From an uncultured Lachnospiraceae bacterium (GTDB lineage: Bacteria > Bacillota > Clostridia > Lachnospirales > Lachnospiraceae), in assembly GCA_951800685.1 (NCBI GenBank), contig CATOJY010000001.1, positions 1 to 64,000 on the forward strand: DNA of 64,000 nt, given 5' to 3'. Within the stretch, counting starts at the first letter, position 1. Each line of letters starts with the position of its first letter. Made by a program: the position numbers and the translations under genes. Shown here in pieces: positions 27,180-35,537 of this stretch. The notes below the pieces were generated by a model. It searched no databases. It saw only the letters and a list, made by a program, of their open reading frames with translations, and was not told the origin of the DNA.

Positions 27180-28370
27180 ATGAAACAATTGTTGTATGAA
27201 GGACGCTTTTTGGCAGAAATTACTGCCAATGTCGTTCGGCAGGAGAATTTAAAAATTGTACATAACAGAATAGACTGGGAAAGGATATATCGGCTGGCAG
27301 ATTATCATCGGATAGCGCCTGTTATGTACCTTGGTCTATTAGGAAATGGAGAAGTGTTGCCTGACAGATGGAGTCAACGCTTTTTTCTGCGTTATCAGGA
27401 GGCTCTGCAATATGGTGTAAAGTGTGAAGCGGAAGAGCAGACGCTGCTGAAGCTGCTTAGTGAGAAAAAGGCATTCTGCATTGTGTTTTCAAACTCCAGG
27501 GTACGCAGTTTGTACCCATTGCCTGAAATGGCAGGAAAGCGCCCTCTGGGCCTTCTGACAGACAAATCCAGTTACTCTATGGTGAAAGGCTTCTTGATTG
27601 ATTTGGGATATGAGACGGCAAACACCTTTCAGGGGTTTGGGGAGTCTATGGTGAAAGAACAGGGGATTGAAGTGGAAATTTATCATACACTGCCTTTTAT
27701 AGTTCCGGCCTTCCAGAAGGAGGTTTCGTGGCTGATGGATACGGCAGAAGAAGAAGAGGGATTTCCGGAAGGGATACCTGTACTTCCCTTGGAAAGTGAT
27801 TTCCTGTTCCGCATGGCGCGCGCATCATACCGTTACGTGACGGACAGCTTAAAGCTGTGGGAGATGCTGGATTTGATGATGTTCCATAGAAAAATCAAGG
27901 ACAGCTTAAGCTTGGAAAATATCCAGGCTCAGATGAAGGATTTGGGAATAGAGGATTTATCCTGGAAGCTTTTGGAGCTTTCATACTTTTGGTTTGGAAG
28001 TAAAGCAGAGCTTAAAAAGCTGGAGCAGAAAGAGGATATGACTGTATTTGACATGTTGGAAAATCGTATATTGCTTATGGGGCAAGATTCTGATAATCAG
28101 GAGAAAAATGAGCAGGCGCTTCAATTGGCAGAACAGATTCAGAAAGCGAAAGCCAAGGCACAGAAGAAAGAGGAGAAGAATATTTTAAAAGAGAAGCGGA
28201 AGGAAAGCCGTGCAGAATTCCGTAAGATGCTGCGCTGGGTATTTCCGGATTATCATTATATGTGTACGATTTATCCTAAATTGGAGAGACTTCCTGTGTT
28301 GCTGCCATTTTTCTGGTGCTGCAGGGGATTGCGGATATTGAAAAGAGCATTAAAAAGGCAAGAGAAGTAA
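27180..28370 (+). CDS. Nucleotidyltransferase-family protein, probably catalytically degenerate
   Basis: 396 aa (start at ATG 27180 with AAGGAG upstream; the track start at 27138 lacks a ribosome site). It resembles the uncharacterised NTP_transf_5-type family: IDWERIYRLADYHRIAPVMYLGL at the N-terminus and a later VEIYHTLPF where family members have a DLHW-like motif. The place where an active DxD pair is expected reads GLLTDKSSYSMVKG, so catalysis is doubtful. The C-terminus has a Lys/Glu coiled coil and a hydrophobic tail. It is the last gene of the fliD operon; role unknown. Confidence 0.55.
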   Translation: MKQLLYEGRFLAEITANVVRQENLKIVHNRIDWERIYRLADYHRIAPVMYLGLLGNGEVLPDRWSQRFFLRYQEALQYGVKCEAEEQTLLKLLSEKKAFCIVFSNSRVRSLYPLPEMAGKRPLGLLTDKSSYSMVKGFLIDLGYETANTFQGFGESMVKEQGIEVEIYHTLPFIVPAFQKEVSWLMDTAEEEEGFPEGIPVLPLESDFLFRMARASYRYVTDSLKLWEMLDLMMFHRKIKDSLSLENIQAQMKDLGIEDLSWKLLELSYFWFGSKAELKKLEQKEDMTVFDMLENRILLMGQDSDNQEKNEQALQLAEQIQKAKAKAQKKEEKNILKEKRKESRAEFRKMLRWVFPDYHYMCTIYPKLERLPVLLPFFWCCRGLRILKRALKRQEK

Positions 28371-28383
28371 TCATGAAGATTAG

Positions 28384-28442
28384 AAAAAGCAGTACGGAGA
28401 AATGTTTTCTTAAAAAAGAAATATTTCTCCGTACTGCTTTTT
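28384..28442. terminator. Bidirectional terminator between fliD operon and csrA
   Basis: AAAAAGCAGTACGGAGAAAT (28384-28403) pairs perfectly with ATTTCTCCGTACTGCTTTTT (28423-28442) around a 19-base loop. The A-tract and T-tract flank the GC-rich stem on both sides, so it can work for the converging fliD (+) and csrA (-) transcripts. Confidence 0.9.
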
Positions 28443-28446
28443 CTGC

Positions 28447-28698
28447 TTATGCATCACAATCATCTGTTTCATTGGAATGAAGCATAGACTGCAGGGAACA
28501 TAAGGAATGGATATCCGCCGGGATGACAGCGCTCTTTGTAGCTTGTTCCATTTCTGAAAGCTCTTCCCGGAGAATAGAAATCTGTTTTGGCGCATCAATG
28601 GCGACACGTACGCCATCAGTAGCACAGTCAATAATCGTAATACGGACATTTCCACCTATTAAAAAGCTTTCATTCTTCTTACGTCTGAGAATCAGCAT
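28447..28698 (-). CDS. csrA: Translational regulator CsrA
   Basis: CsrA binds GGA motifs in mRNA leaders; in B. subtilis it represses hag translation and is antagonised by FliW. The start MLILRRKKNESFLIGGNVRITI and VRVAIDAPKQISILREEL are diagnostic. The track ORF begins upstream at 28773; the true start is at 28698 with GGAGTG upstream. At 83 aa it has a longer C-terminal tail than E. coli CsrA, as FliW-linked CsrAs usually do. It overlaps the 3' end of fliW by 20 bases. Confidence 0.95.
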   Translation of the reverse strand: MLILRRKKNESFLIGGNVRITIIDCATDGVRVAIDAPKQISILREELSEMEQATKSAVIPADIHSLCSLQSMLHSNETDDCDA

Positions 28699-29170
28699 AA
28701 TCAGCACTCCTATCTGTTGAATTTTCTGCTGGGCAAACAGTTTGGAAAGAACGTATCTGATGACGAATTCCATATTCGGAATTCGTCAAAATTACCTGCA
28801 TACCAATATGTGTTTCAGGATTTATCGCAAGAGGAGCTTTCAGGTTTACCGTAGTATCCAAGTAATTATCCCGTACAGTACAAAGTGTATAGTAGCATAA
28901 TTCTTCACTGTCTGAAACATTAAGAAAAGATAATTCCTCTGAGCTAAGGTATGGAGTATAGTCCGGACATAAATATATCGGATTCAACATAGCAAAGCAA
29001 ATCAAAGACTTCTCTACAGATTGCAGTAAAATGATAGAATCATCATTGTGACTCAGATACAGGGGAAGATACTTTTTCAAATTTGGAAAGCCAAACAGAC
29101 CATCCGGGAATATGATAAGATCTTCCTCTGTATATTCAACTTCGCCATAATAATCAGTTTGTATCAACAT
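28679..29170 (-). CDS. fliW: Flagellar assembly factor FliW
   Basis: FliW binds both flagellin and CsrA, linking flagellin level to flagellin translation. The motifs FPDGLFGFPNLKKYLPLYL, LNPIYLCPDYTPYLS and TVNLKAPLAINPETHIGMQVIL are characteristic. The track ORF starts at 29266, but ATG 29170 fits the family and has AGGAGAG upstream (163 aa). It is coupled to csrA by overlap, and both are co-transcribed with flgM-flgN-flgK-flgL. Confidence 0.94.
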   Translation of the reverse strand: MLIQTDYYGEVEYTEEDLIIFPDGLFGFPNLKKYLPLYLSHNDDSIILLQSVEKSLICFAMLNPIYLCPDYTPYLSSEELSFLNVSDSEELCYYTLCTVRDNYLDTTVNLKAPLAINPETHIGMQVILTNSEYGIRHQIRSFQTVCPAENSTDRSADYADSQT

Positions 29171-29183
29171 AAGCAAAACTCTC

Positions 29184-29747
29184 CTATACAGATAAATTGA
29201 GCTGCTGTCCGGGATCTGCCGATTCAGGGAAATAATTAAATCCTCCTGTATATTCAAAATGCACATCCGGATACTGAGTAATAATTGTCATGGAAAGAGC
29301 CGGAACAAAGGATAAGCTGCCGCTTGCAACACGCATCTCAAAAGCGCCTCTTTCTACATTGTAAGAAGCTTGTGCCTGACCAGGTGAATAATTAATATTC
29401 GCATCCGAAACAGAGACAGGAGCTTTTTGTACAATATCGGCTCCGGAATTTATCCGGTTGGCAGAGGGAGCAGGAGTCATCGGCTGTGCGGCCGTACCGG
29501 ATACGGAAGACGGAGGTGTGTGTACAGGTTTCGGCGCCGGAGCACGGTGAGAACCAGAGAATGCACGGTTAATGCTAGATACATCACGAACATTCGTACT
29601 TGCTCCGACACGCTGTGCAAACGCCTTATGGCGTGCCATAGCCTTCCTTCTCTCAATATCCAAAGAATCTTCTGAAACAAGACGTGCATTTTCAGAGAAC
29701 CTCACTGCTTTAAAAGAATCCGTTGAAATGTTTAAAAGCTGTGCCAT
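29184..29747 (-). CDS. YviE-like (DUF6470-type) protein between flgL and fliW
   Basis: 187 aa. Its C-terminal part (SMTIITQYPDVHFEYTGGFNYFPESADP) resembles YviE of B. subtilis, which also lies between flgL and fliW. The middle is rich in Pro, Ala and Ser and probably disordered. AAAGGAGG gives the start. The function is unknown to me; conserved placement suggests a role in late flagellar assembly. It starts after flgL and ends 13 bases before fliW. Confidence 0.7.
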   Translation of the reverse strand: MAQLLNISTDSFKAVRFSENARLVSEDSLDIERRKAMARHKAFAQRVGASTNVRDVSSINRAFSGSHRAPAPKPVHTPPSSVSGTAAQPMTPAPSANRINSGADIVQKAPVSVSDANINYSPGQAQASYNVERGAFEMRVASGSLSFVPALSMTIITQYPDVHFEYTGGFNYFPESADPGQQLNLSV

Positions 29748-29779
29748 AATTGTTACCTCCTTTCATAAGTAACTATATT

Positions 29780-30922
29780 TTAGCGCATAAAATCAAATAA
29801 AGATGTTTCCATTAATTTAGAACCAACCTGAAGAGCAGCATTATAAGAATACTGGTTAGAAACCATTTCCATAATTGCTTCATAGGGGTCAGCGCCCAGT
29901 TTATCGGCATAAGCTTCGGTCAGAGAATCCTGAACAGAAAGCAATCGTGTATGTGTATCATCCAAACGGCTGTATTTAATACCCAGCTCTTCGTAAATAG
30001 TACCTAAACGGATAGAAGATGCATCTATCTCTGACAGAGTGTCGCCAAGAACTTTATTCATAGTGTTTAATCCATCCTGCGTAGGATTATCAATATAATC
30101 CTGAACAGCAAAAGCTGCCTGACCTGTAAGTGCGATGGCGCTGCCATTCATCCGTTCCTGGATAAGAGCTTTCAAATCATCTGTTTTTCCGAGACTTATC
30201 ATATCGCGAGCCGTTTTGGAGGTGATTCCTGTAAGAACATTCAATCCGCCAGTGTAGGTATCAATCAGGGAATCCCTGTCACCAATATAGCCATATCCTA
30301 AGTCCATCACACCCTGTTCAGTCATAGCCTTTACGACACTGTCAATATCATCAATCACATATTCATAACTGCCGTCAGTCTGTTTCGTGAGGGTCATAGT
30401 GATGTCTGTAGTTGTTTTGTCACCGGGGAACAGATGACGGTAGGTGAGAGTTTTTCCATCTTCACTAAGATAGAATGGAGCCTGGGAAGAGTCATTCCCG
30501 CCGAAAACATAAATATTCTGATACTGTACATTCAGGGCATTTACAATTTCGTGCTGTGATTGTGTCAGTTCATCCCTGACAGCGCTAAGTGTAGAAGTAT
30601 GATCTGAAGTTGCATTCAGCGCCTTTTCAATCTGGAACTTGGAGCCATTGTCGCCAGTCAGAGCCGACTGGATAGCGCGGGCGCCCAGTTCCTGCTGATA
30701 CATACGGTGTTTTACATCCTTAATCAGTGAAACTTTGCTCTCTAAATCCTGGAAATGAGTATCCATATTAAGCCCTTCATAGTAAGCTAATGGATTTTCA
30801 GCAGCGCTTTCATATTTTTTACTGTTTCCGCCGATTTTAGAGAAACTTTTGATAAGTTTGCTGTGCAAATCATTAGCAGTGAAAGTAAAATTCCGATAGA
30901 TTGATGTATTTGTAACACGCAT
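29780..30922 (-). CDS. flgL: Hook-filament junction protein FlgL (HAP3)
   Basis: FlgL joins the hook-side FlgK zone to the flagellin filament. The N-terminus MRVTNTSIYRNFTFTANDLHSKL is flagellin-like. The C-terminal helix has DPYEAIMEMVSNQYSYNAALQVGSKLMETSLFDFM. 380 aa. AAGGAGG precedes the ATG. flgK is directly upstream on the same strand. Confidence 0.93.
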   Translation of the reverse strand: MRVTNTSIYRNFTFTANDLHSKLIKSFSKIGGNSKKYESAAENPLAYYEGLNMDTHFQDLESKVSLIKDVKHRMYQQELGARAIQSALTGDNGSKFQIEKALNATSDHTSTLSAVRDELTQSQHEIVNALNVQYQNIYVFGGNDSSQAPFYLSEDGKTLTYRHLFPGDKTTTDITMTLTKQTDGSYEYVIDDIDSVVKAMTEQGVMDLGYGYIGDRDSLIDTYTGGLNVLTGITSKTARDMISLGKTDDLKALIQERMNGSAIALTGQAAFAVQDYIDNPTQDGLNTMNKVLGDTLSEIDASSIRLGTIYEELGIKYSRLDDTHTRLLSVQDSLTEAYADKLGADPYEAIMEMVSNQYSYNAALQVGSKLMETSLFDFMR

Positions 30923-30949
30923 GGTGTAAACCTCCTTTTATTTTTTTTA

Positions 30950-32599
30950 TTAACGTCCGACAGTGCCGGTGCCATTAATCAGTTTATCAAGCGCTTCGTC
31001 CAAAGTGGTCATCAGACGGGAAGCTGCATTGTACGCGGCCATATAAGTCATCATGCCAGCAGCTTCTTCATCCATACTAACGCCGGAGACAGAGTCCCGT
31101 GCATTCTGAATTCCGTTTTGCATGATGCTATTTGATTTGACATTCATCAGGTTTGCGTAAGAATCACTGGCAAGGGTCGTGGAAACATGGCTGATAAATC
31201 CTGCAAAGGAGTTTCCATTCAGACTGTCATAATGTGATGACATGGCTTCCAGCATATTGAGGATATTTCCGGTTTTGCTATCCTCAGGAGAAGTTATGTG
31301 CACCAGACCCGCAGACCATTCTTTAGTAATTCCAACATTAGAAGCTTTATCGCCTTCCAACAAAATCATATTGCCGTTATTTGCTCCGGTCGTATTAATA
31401 CCGTTAATTGTATCAACAAAGGATTTCGCCAGCAAATCCAGCTGATCCATATAATACTGATACCCTCTTGTAAATCCGGTATTTACCCCATCATGTCCAA
31501 GCATATCAAGAGAAGCCTGGATAGAACCGCCGGTAAGTTCCGGTCCGTCGTTTGCAGGAGCAGTGATAGTGATGGAAGCAGGGTTCTGGGGTTTTCCGTC
31601 CGGTCCGGTTGCAGAGCCTGTAATCGTAATCGCAGTCTGATGTACATCGTCATCCGGTCGTGTAATGGAAAGATTTCCATAATTTTCGGCAACCGTTCCT
31701 TCGGAGCCGTTTACGAGTGTCAGACGCTGCGTTACACCGTTTTCATCTTTATAAACCAGATCAACCCTGACATCTTCAGGCCAGTCTTTTTTTGCCAGAA
31801 GGTTTCCGGCAGAAGAGATATCATAAAGCTCATTATCAAGGGCATTTCCGTCAGCGTCAAGGCCATCATGAGAAAAATCTTTAAAATAAGTTACTTCAAT
31901 CGGAAGATAACTTGCAAGCTTGTCAAGAAGAAGATTTCTGGTATCCTTAAGCTCGTTACTGTTTTGTCCTACGACTTCATTTCCCTTAATCTGACGATTC
32001 AGGGTGGCAATCTGAAGAAGCATATCATTTACCGTCTGAACTGCGCCGTTTCGGTTTGTAGTTTCACCGTCCAGACGCTCATACTCGGTCTGTTCCGCTT
32101 TTTTAATTTCTCTGGCGGCGTCGTTTAAAAGATTTGTGAAAGACTCCATGTCATTCCTTAACTCTACTTCGTAAGCGGAATCCAGCGCTTTTGCAGGATC
32201 CTGCATATCAGTCAAGGTAGAGCGGATGTTTGCCAGCGCCTGACGAAGCCCTTGTATCTGAGATTCATCAAGAATATTTGACAGGCTATCCAGGGAATTC
32301 TGATAGGCGTCAGTATAGCCGGATTTCGTCATCTGTGAGCGGTACTGGGCATCTAAAAGCGGATCACGGAGCTGTGAAACACCCGTAATCCCTACGCCAA
32401 ATCCTGTAAAAGCGGTATTCCGGCTGATATAAGCAGAAGATGGGCTGGTGCTGTTAATGCTGACAACGTCCAGCTGCTGTCTGGTATATCCTTCCGTGTG
32501 CATATTTGCTAAATTCTGCCCTGTAATGTCCAGCCGTTTCTGGCTGACCTGAAGGGCTGAGAGAGCAGTGGTAAAACCTGCAAAACTTGCTCGTACCAT
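30950..32599 (-). CDS. flgK: Hook-filament junction protein FlgK (HAP1)
   Basis: FlgK is the first junction protein laid on the completed hook. The N-terminus has FAGFTTALSALQVSQKRLDITGQNLANMHTEGYTRQ, and the C-terminus ends with GMMTYMAAYNAASRLMTTLDEALDKLI. 549 aa, normal. CAGGAGG gives the start. The large + strand ORF at 31298-32128 is a shadow of this gene. Confidence 0.95.
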   Translation of the reverse strand: MVRASFAGFTTALSALQVSQKRLDITGQNLANMHTEGYTRQQLDVVSINSTSPSSAYISRNTAFTGFGVGITGVSQLRDPLLDAQYRSQMTKSGYTDAYQNSLDSLSNILDESQIQGLRQALANIRSTLTDMQDPAKALDSAYEVELRNDMESFTNLLNDAAREIKKAEQTEYERLDGETTNRNGAVQTVNDMLLQIATLNRQIKGNEVVGQNSNELKDTRNLLLDKLASYLPIEVTYFKDFSHDGLDADGNALDNELYDISSAGNLLAKKDWPEDVRVDLVYKDENGVTQRLTLVNGSEGTVAENYGNLSITRPDDDVHQTAITITGSATGPDGKPQNPASITITAPANDGPELTGGSIQASLDMLGHDGVNTGFTRGYQYYMDQLDLLAKSFVDTINGINTTGANNGNMILLEGDKASNVGITKEWSAGLVHITSPEDSKTGNILNMLEAMSSHYDSLNGNSFAGFISHVSTTLASDSYANLMNVKSNSIMQNGIQNARDSVSGVSMDEEAAGMMTYMAAYNAASRLMTTLDEALDKLINGTGTVGR

Positions 32600-32626
32600 A
32601 ATATAAATCCTCCTGTATGAGAAATA

Positions 32627-33094
32627 TTAAACGTAAGTATCTTTCTGGGAAAAAGACCGCGGAGCTTCCGCTGTACCGTCAGGGCTGTAAGATGGATTCT
32701 CACTGCGGGACAAGAAAATTTCCAATTCCCGAACCCTGGTAAGTATCATCCTGTCGGCATCTTCTTTTGCGGATGTCAGAGCTTTCAGCTTTCTGTCCAG
32801 ATCGTCAAACAGCGGTGAAAGAATCTGCTGTTTTTCCGGGGAGACCCGTTTCAGAAGCTGGCGAAATGTCAAATCCTTCCATCCAAGCCCTTCCATCAGC
32901 CGGAAACGTTTCTGTTCCAGTCCCCGGAGCTGGAGCAGGACAGCCTGTTCCTCCTGAATACAGTTATCAAGTAACTCATGTTTTCTATCTGCTGCCGCTG
33001 CCGCCTTTTCCCTTTCAATCAAGGTAATCTTATCGGTGACTTTGATTAAAGACTGTATAACAGCAGTAAAGTCCTCAAAAGAATGCTCTGTCAT
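32627..33094 (-). CDS. flgN: Flagellar export chaperone FlgN
   Basis: FlgN is a chaperone for FlgK and FlgL. The 155-aa protein is helical (LIKVTDKITLIEREKAAAAAD, LDNCIQEEQAVLLQLRGLEQKRFRLMEGLG), matching FlgN in size and pattern. AGGCAGG lies before the ATG. It stands between flgM and flgK as in B. subtilis. Confidence 0.88.
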   Translation of the reverse strand: MTEHSFEDFTAVIQSLIKVTDKITLIEREKAAAAADRKHELLDNCIQEEQAVLLQLRGLEQKRFRLMEGLGWKDLTFRQLLKRVSPEKQQILSPLFDDLDRKLKALTSAKEDADRMILTRVRELEIFLSRSENPSYSPDGTAEAPRSFSQKDTYV

Positions 33095-33135
33095 AATCCT
33101 GCCTGCCTTCCTATATTAATATATGAATAAATGGC

Positions 33136-33462
33136 TTATGCGTAGCCTAAAAGCTTCTCGGCTATACGTTCCGGATCAATCCGGTATGCACCTGCGGCAA
33201 CTTCATTCTGCAGCTGAAAAACTTTCTCTGTATCTGCTTCCCTGTCCAGGGCATTTGCACATCGGCGGGAAAGTATACGGGCAAACTCACTGTCATCCGA
33301 TAAAATTTTCCTTGGCTGATTTTTTGTAATCGTAACCTTATCATAATTGCTGGATATTTCGGATGGTTCTGCAAGGGATGGAGCTTTTCTTTCATTTGAT
33401 AGCTCAATTGCAGGCATCTGAAGCTGATAATTTACATTGGTAGTCTGAAATGTGATGTTCAT
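33136..33462 (-). CDS. flgM: Anti-sigma-28 factor FlgM
   Basis: FlgM binds FliA until it is exported through the completed hook. The C-terminal part (RKILSDDSEFARILSRRCANALDREADTEKVFQLQNEVAAGAYRIDPERIAEKLLGYA) has the sigma-binding helices and ends with the typical DPERIAEKL. 108 aa. GGGAGGG is just upstream. A sigma-28 promoter precedes it, giving negative feedback. Confidence 0.92.
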   Translation of the reverse strand: MNITFQTTNVNYQLQMPAIELSNERKAPSLAEPSEISSNYDKVTITKNQPRKILSDDSEFARILSRRCANALDREADTEKVFQLQNEVAAGAYRIDPERIAEKLLGYA

Positions 33463-33530
33463 GGCACCCTCCCTTCTGGAGCAGAGTACTTCTCTTCTCC
33501 TGTTAAATACAAACTACACTATATTTTCTT

Positions 33531-33557
33531 ATATCGGCACATTCCGGCACAAAATAA
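33531..33557 (-). promoter_or_regulatory. Sigma-28 promoter of the flgM operon
   Basis: On the - strand the site reads TTAT (33557-33554), 15 bases, GCCGATAT (33538-33531). It fits exactly the pattern seen before the flagellin and fliD genes. It is 69 bases upstream of the flgM start and serves flgM-flgN-flgK-flgL-yviE-like-fliW-csrA. Confidence 0.87.
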
Positions 33558-33618
33558 GGATTTTGCATAAAAAAGTGAAATCAAACATAGAGGATAAAAA
33601 AAATAATCCTTGAAAACC

Positions 33619-33645
33619 TAATGTTTAATAGGGAATTGCCGATAT
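33619..33645 (+). promoter_or_regulatory. Sigma-28 promoter of the FliK-like/FlhB-C-like genes
   Basis: TAAT (33619-33622), 15 bases, GCCGATAT (33638-33645), 41 bases before the ATG at 33686. It diverges from the flgM promoter; both lie in the 223-base gap between 33463 and 33685, which otherwise contains only ribosome sites. Confidence 0.8.
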
Positions 33646-33685
33646 ATATAGATATACTTGTGACCTTATTTCTAATGGAGGCGTT

Positions 33686-35101
33686 ATGGCAAATATTTTA
33701 CAGGTAACCAATCCTGGCATGAATGATAACCGGGCGAATATAAACACACAGGATCCAAGAACCAGTCAGAACAATACGCGGATACAAAATCCGATTGACC
33801 CCACCCGGGTAGTCCGGACGGACGGACGGGAAGGCGGCAGGACTTCAGGCGCAGGAGAAGGAGCGTACAGTGTTATCGATTACGAGAGTAATTATGGCGC
33901 TTTCATAAAAAGCCTGGAGGAAGGAACGAGTGGCCTTCCGGCAGCCCTGGAGAGGCTTTTCTTCTCAGATATGGCGGCATTTCGGGAGGCAGGACAGGCA
34001 GAGGAGGCTGCCAGAAATTTTCTGGCTTCCCTGCAGATAAGTTCTCCGGAAGAATTGATGGCATATTTGAAAGGGCAGGCAGGAGGACAGCTTAAGTTCT
34101 CAGGGACGTTGTTTGACAGCCTGCGCTCCCTGTTTTCACAAAATATTTCAGAGAGTCTGCGGGAAGCTTTGGGAGATTTTTTGAAAGTTTATAACGATTA
34201 TTCATCAGGGACACATTTGCTGAGGCAGATGCAGAATTTGGCAGGAGATATTGAAAAGCTGATGCTGAGCCAGTTCCGGGAAGAGTTCCGTCAGCTGGCG
34301 GACGCTATGAACTGGGAAGCGATGAACGGTGATACACAGTATAATACAGGTATATTAAATGGAAAGTTAATTCCGTTTTTATCCGATTATATATCGAAAA
34401 CCCATGATTTCGGTTCTATACGAGATGCGTCTATGCTGTTGATATTTAATGCGGTACGGTATGAAAATGGCGGGATGGAGCAGCTGACCCGCCTGTTTGA
34501 ACGCATGATGGCAAATCGGGAATTTGCAAGGCTTTATCCGGGAGATGCGGGCGCAGATATGTCTGCTTTGCTGGCTGCATCCAGAGGGCATACAAACCTT
34601 CCGGCTGATGCACTGGCGGAAATGCTGCTGCGTGGAGCAAACGGACAGGCGGGATTGGAGAATATCCAGCAGTTCTACACGATGTTGAATGGACTTTTAT
34701 TAAATGAAAGCGTATACATGCCTTTAATGCATATTTTATTTCCGTTTCAATACCAGGAACAGAAAGTAATGTCGGAAGCCTGGGTAGATCCGGACAGTGA
34801 GCGGGGAGTAGAAACAGGAAGCCGAAAGATAAAAATGCTTCTGAAGTTTGATATACAGAGCCTTGGGAAATTTGAAATGGTTTTGGCGCTGCAGAACAGG
34901 CAGGTGGATATGCAGCTTTATGTTCCGAGGGCTTTGCAGAAGAAAGAATCAGATATCCGGGAAAAAGTGGGCGGAATCATGAAAGATAATGGTATGGATC
35001 TGAAACGTATCCAGGTGCAGGAACGGCTGAGGGAAAGCCGGATAGAAGAAGTGTTCCCGGAAATCAGGGAAAAGGAGAGAACGATCAATGTCAGAATTTG
35101 A
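33686..35101 (+). CDS. Second FliK-like protein (YlqG-like position)
   Basis: 471 aa with no firm family name. The N-terminus is low-complexity and probably disordered (NDNRANINTQDPRTSQNNTR). The middle is helical. The C-terminus (MLLKFDIQSLGKFEMVLAL, QVDMQLYVPRALQKKE) resembles the LG-x-V fold of FliK C-terminal domains. It overlaps the next gene, which encodes an FlhB C-terminal-like protein, so the pair mirrors FliK-FlhB. YlqG-YlqH of B. subtilis is a likely parallel. The sigma-28 promoter suggests late flagellar expression. The name FliK-like is an inference. Confidence 0.6.
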   Translation: MANILQVTNPGMNDNRANINTQDPRTSQNNTRIQNPIDPTRVVRTDGREGGRTSGAGEGAYSVIDYESNYGAFIKSLEEGTSGLPAALERLFFSDMAAFREAGQAEEAARNFLASLQISSPEELMAYLKGQAGGQLKFSGTLFDSLRSLFSQNISESLREALGDFLKVYNDYSSGTHLLRQMQNLAGDIEKLMLSQFREEFRQLADAMNWEAMNGDTQYNTGILNGKLIPFLSDYISKTHDFGSIRDASMLLIFNAVRYENGGMEQLTRLFERMMANREFARLYPGDAGADMSALLAASRGHTNLPADALAEMLLRGANGQAGLENIQQFYTMLNGLLLNESVYMPLMHILFPFQYQEQKVMSEAWVDPDSERGVETGSRKIKMLLKFDIQSLGKFEMVLALQNRQVDMQLYVPRALQKKESDIREKVGGIMKDNGMDLKRIQVQERLRESRIEEVFPEIREKERTINVRI

Positions 35102-35405
35102 TGCTCTAATGAAACAGAAAGCCGTAGCGCTGAAATATGACCCGGAAAAAAACGGGGCTCCTGTAATCGTAGCGTCCGGAATGGGATATATGGCGGAGAA
35201 AATTACGGAAACAGCCATGGAAGCAGGGGTTCCTGTTTATGAGGACGGTTCCCTGGCTACACTGTTGACACAGCTGAAGCTGGGGGCAGAAATACCTGAG
35301 GAGTTGTATCAGGCAATCGTGGATATTTATATCTATTTTCTGGGATTTACGGGGGGACAGAAAGTTCCTGAACTACAGGAGGAGAAAGAAACAGAGGGAA
35401 TCTGA
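35088..35405 (+). CDS. FlhB C-terminal-domain protein (FlhX/YlqH type)
   Basis: 105 aa. AVALKYDPEKNGAPVIVASG is nearly the same as the sequence following NPTH in FlhB, and LKLGAEIPEELYQAIVDIYIYFLGF continues the FlhB cytoplasmic domain. It has no membrane helices and no NPTH site, so it resembles the cleaved C-terminal fragment of FlhB by itself. It is translationally coupled to the FliK-like gene. Inference: it may act in a modified export switch. Confidence 0.85.
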   Translation: MSEFDALMKQKAVALKYDPEKNGAPVIVASGMGYMAEKITETAMEAGVPVYEDGSLATLLTQLKLGAEIPEELYQAIVDIYIYFLGFTGGQKVPELQEEKETEGI

Positions 35406-35415
35406 TGAAAAATCC

Positions 35416-35444
35416 TTGCAATTCAGCAATAGATAAGATAATAT
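35416..35444 (+). promoter_or_regulatory. Candidate sigma-A promoter before the lytic transglycosylase
   Basis: TTGCAA (35416-35421), 17 bases, TAATAT (35439-35444) in the 132-base gap after the FlhB-C-like gene. Downstream, TTGCTGT and ACAGCAA (about 35459-35490) form a 7-bp inverted repeat that could be an operator or hairpin. An AATGCTTAT at 35488-35496 matches flagellin -35 regions, but no -10 box follows. Confidence 0.4.
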
Positions 35445-35537
35445 AATAAATATTATGGGTTGCTGTAATTAATATAGAGTGTACAGCAATGCTTATAGTA
35501 TAGACGCAGAAGCGTAATTACAGGAAGGAGTATAGGA

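Noticed and set aside
31298-32128. 276-aa + strand ORF inside flgK
   Set aside because: Lies wholly in the antisense of flgK, has no ribosome site and no recognisable protein pattern.
35488-35519. AATGCTTAT as a sigma-28 -35 region before the lytic transglycosylase
   Set aside because: The -10 position reads GCGTAATT, which matches the consensus poorly; a sigma-A site upstream is more plausible.
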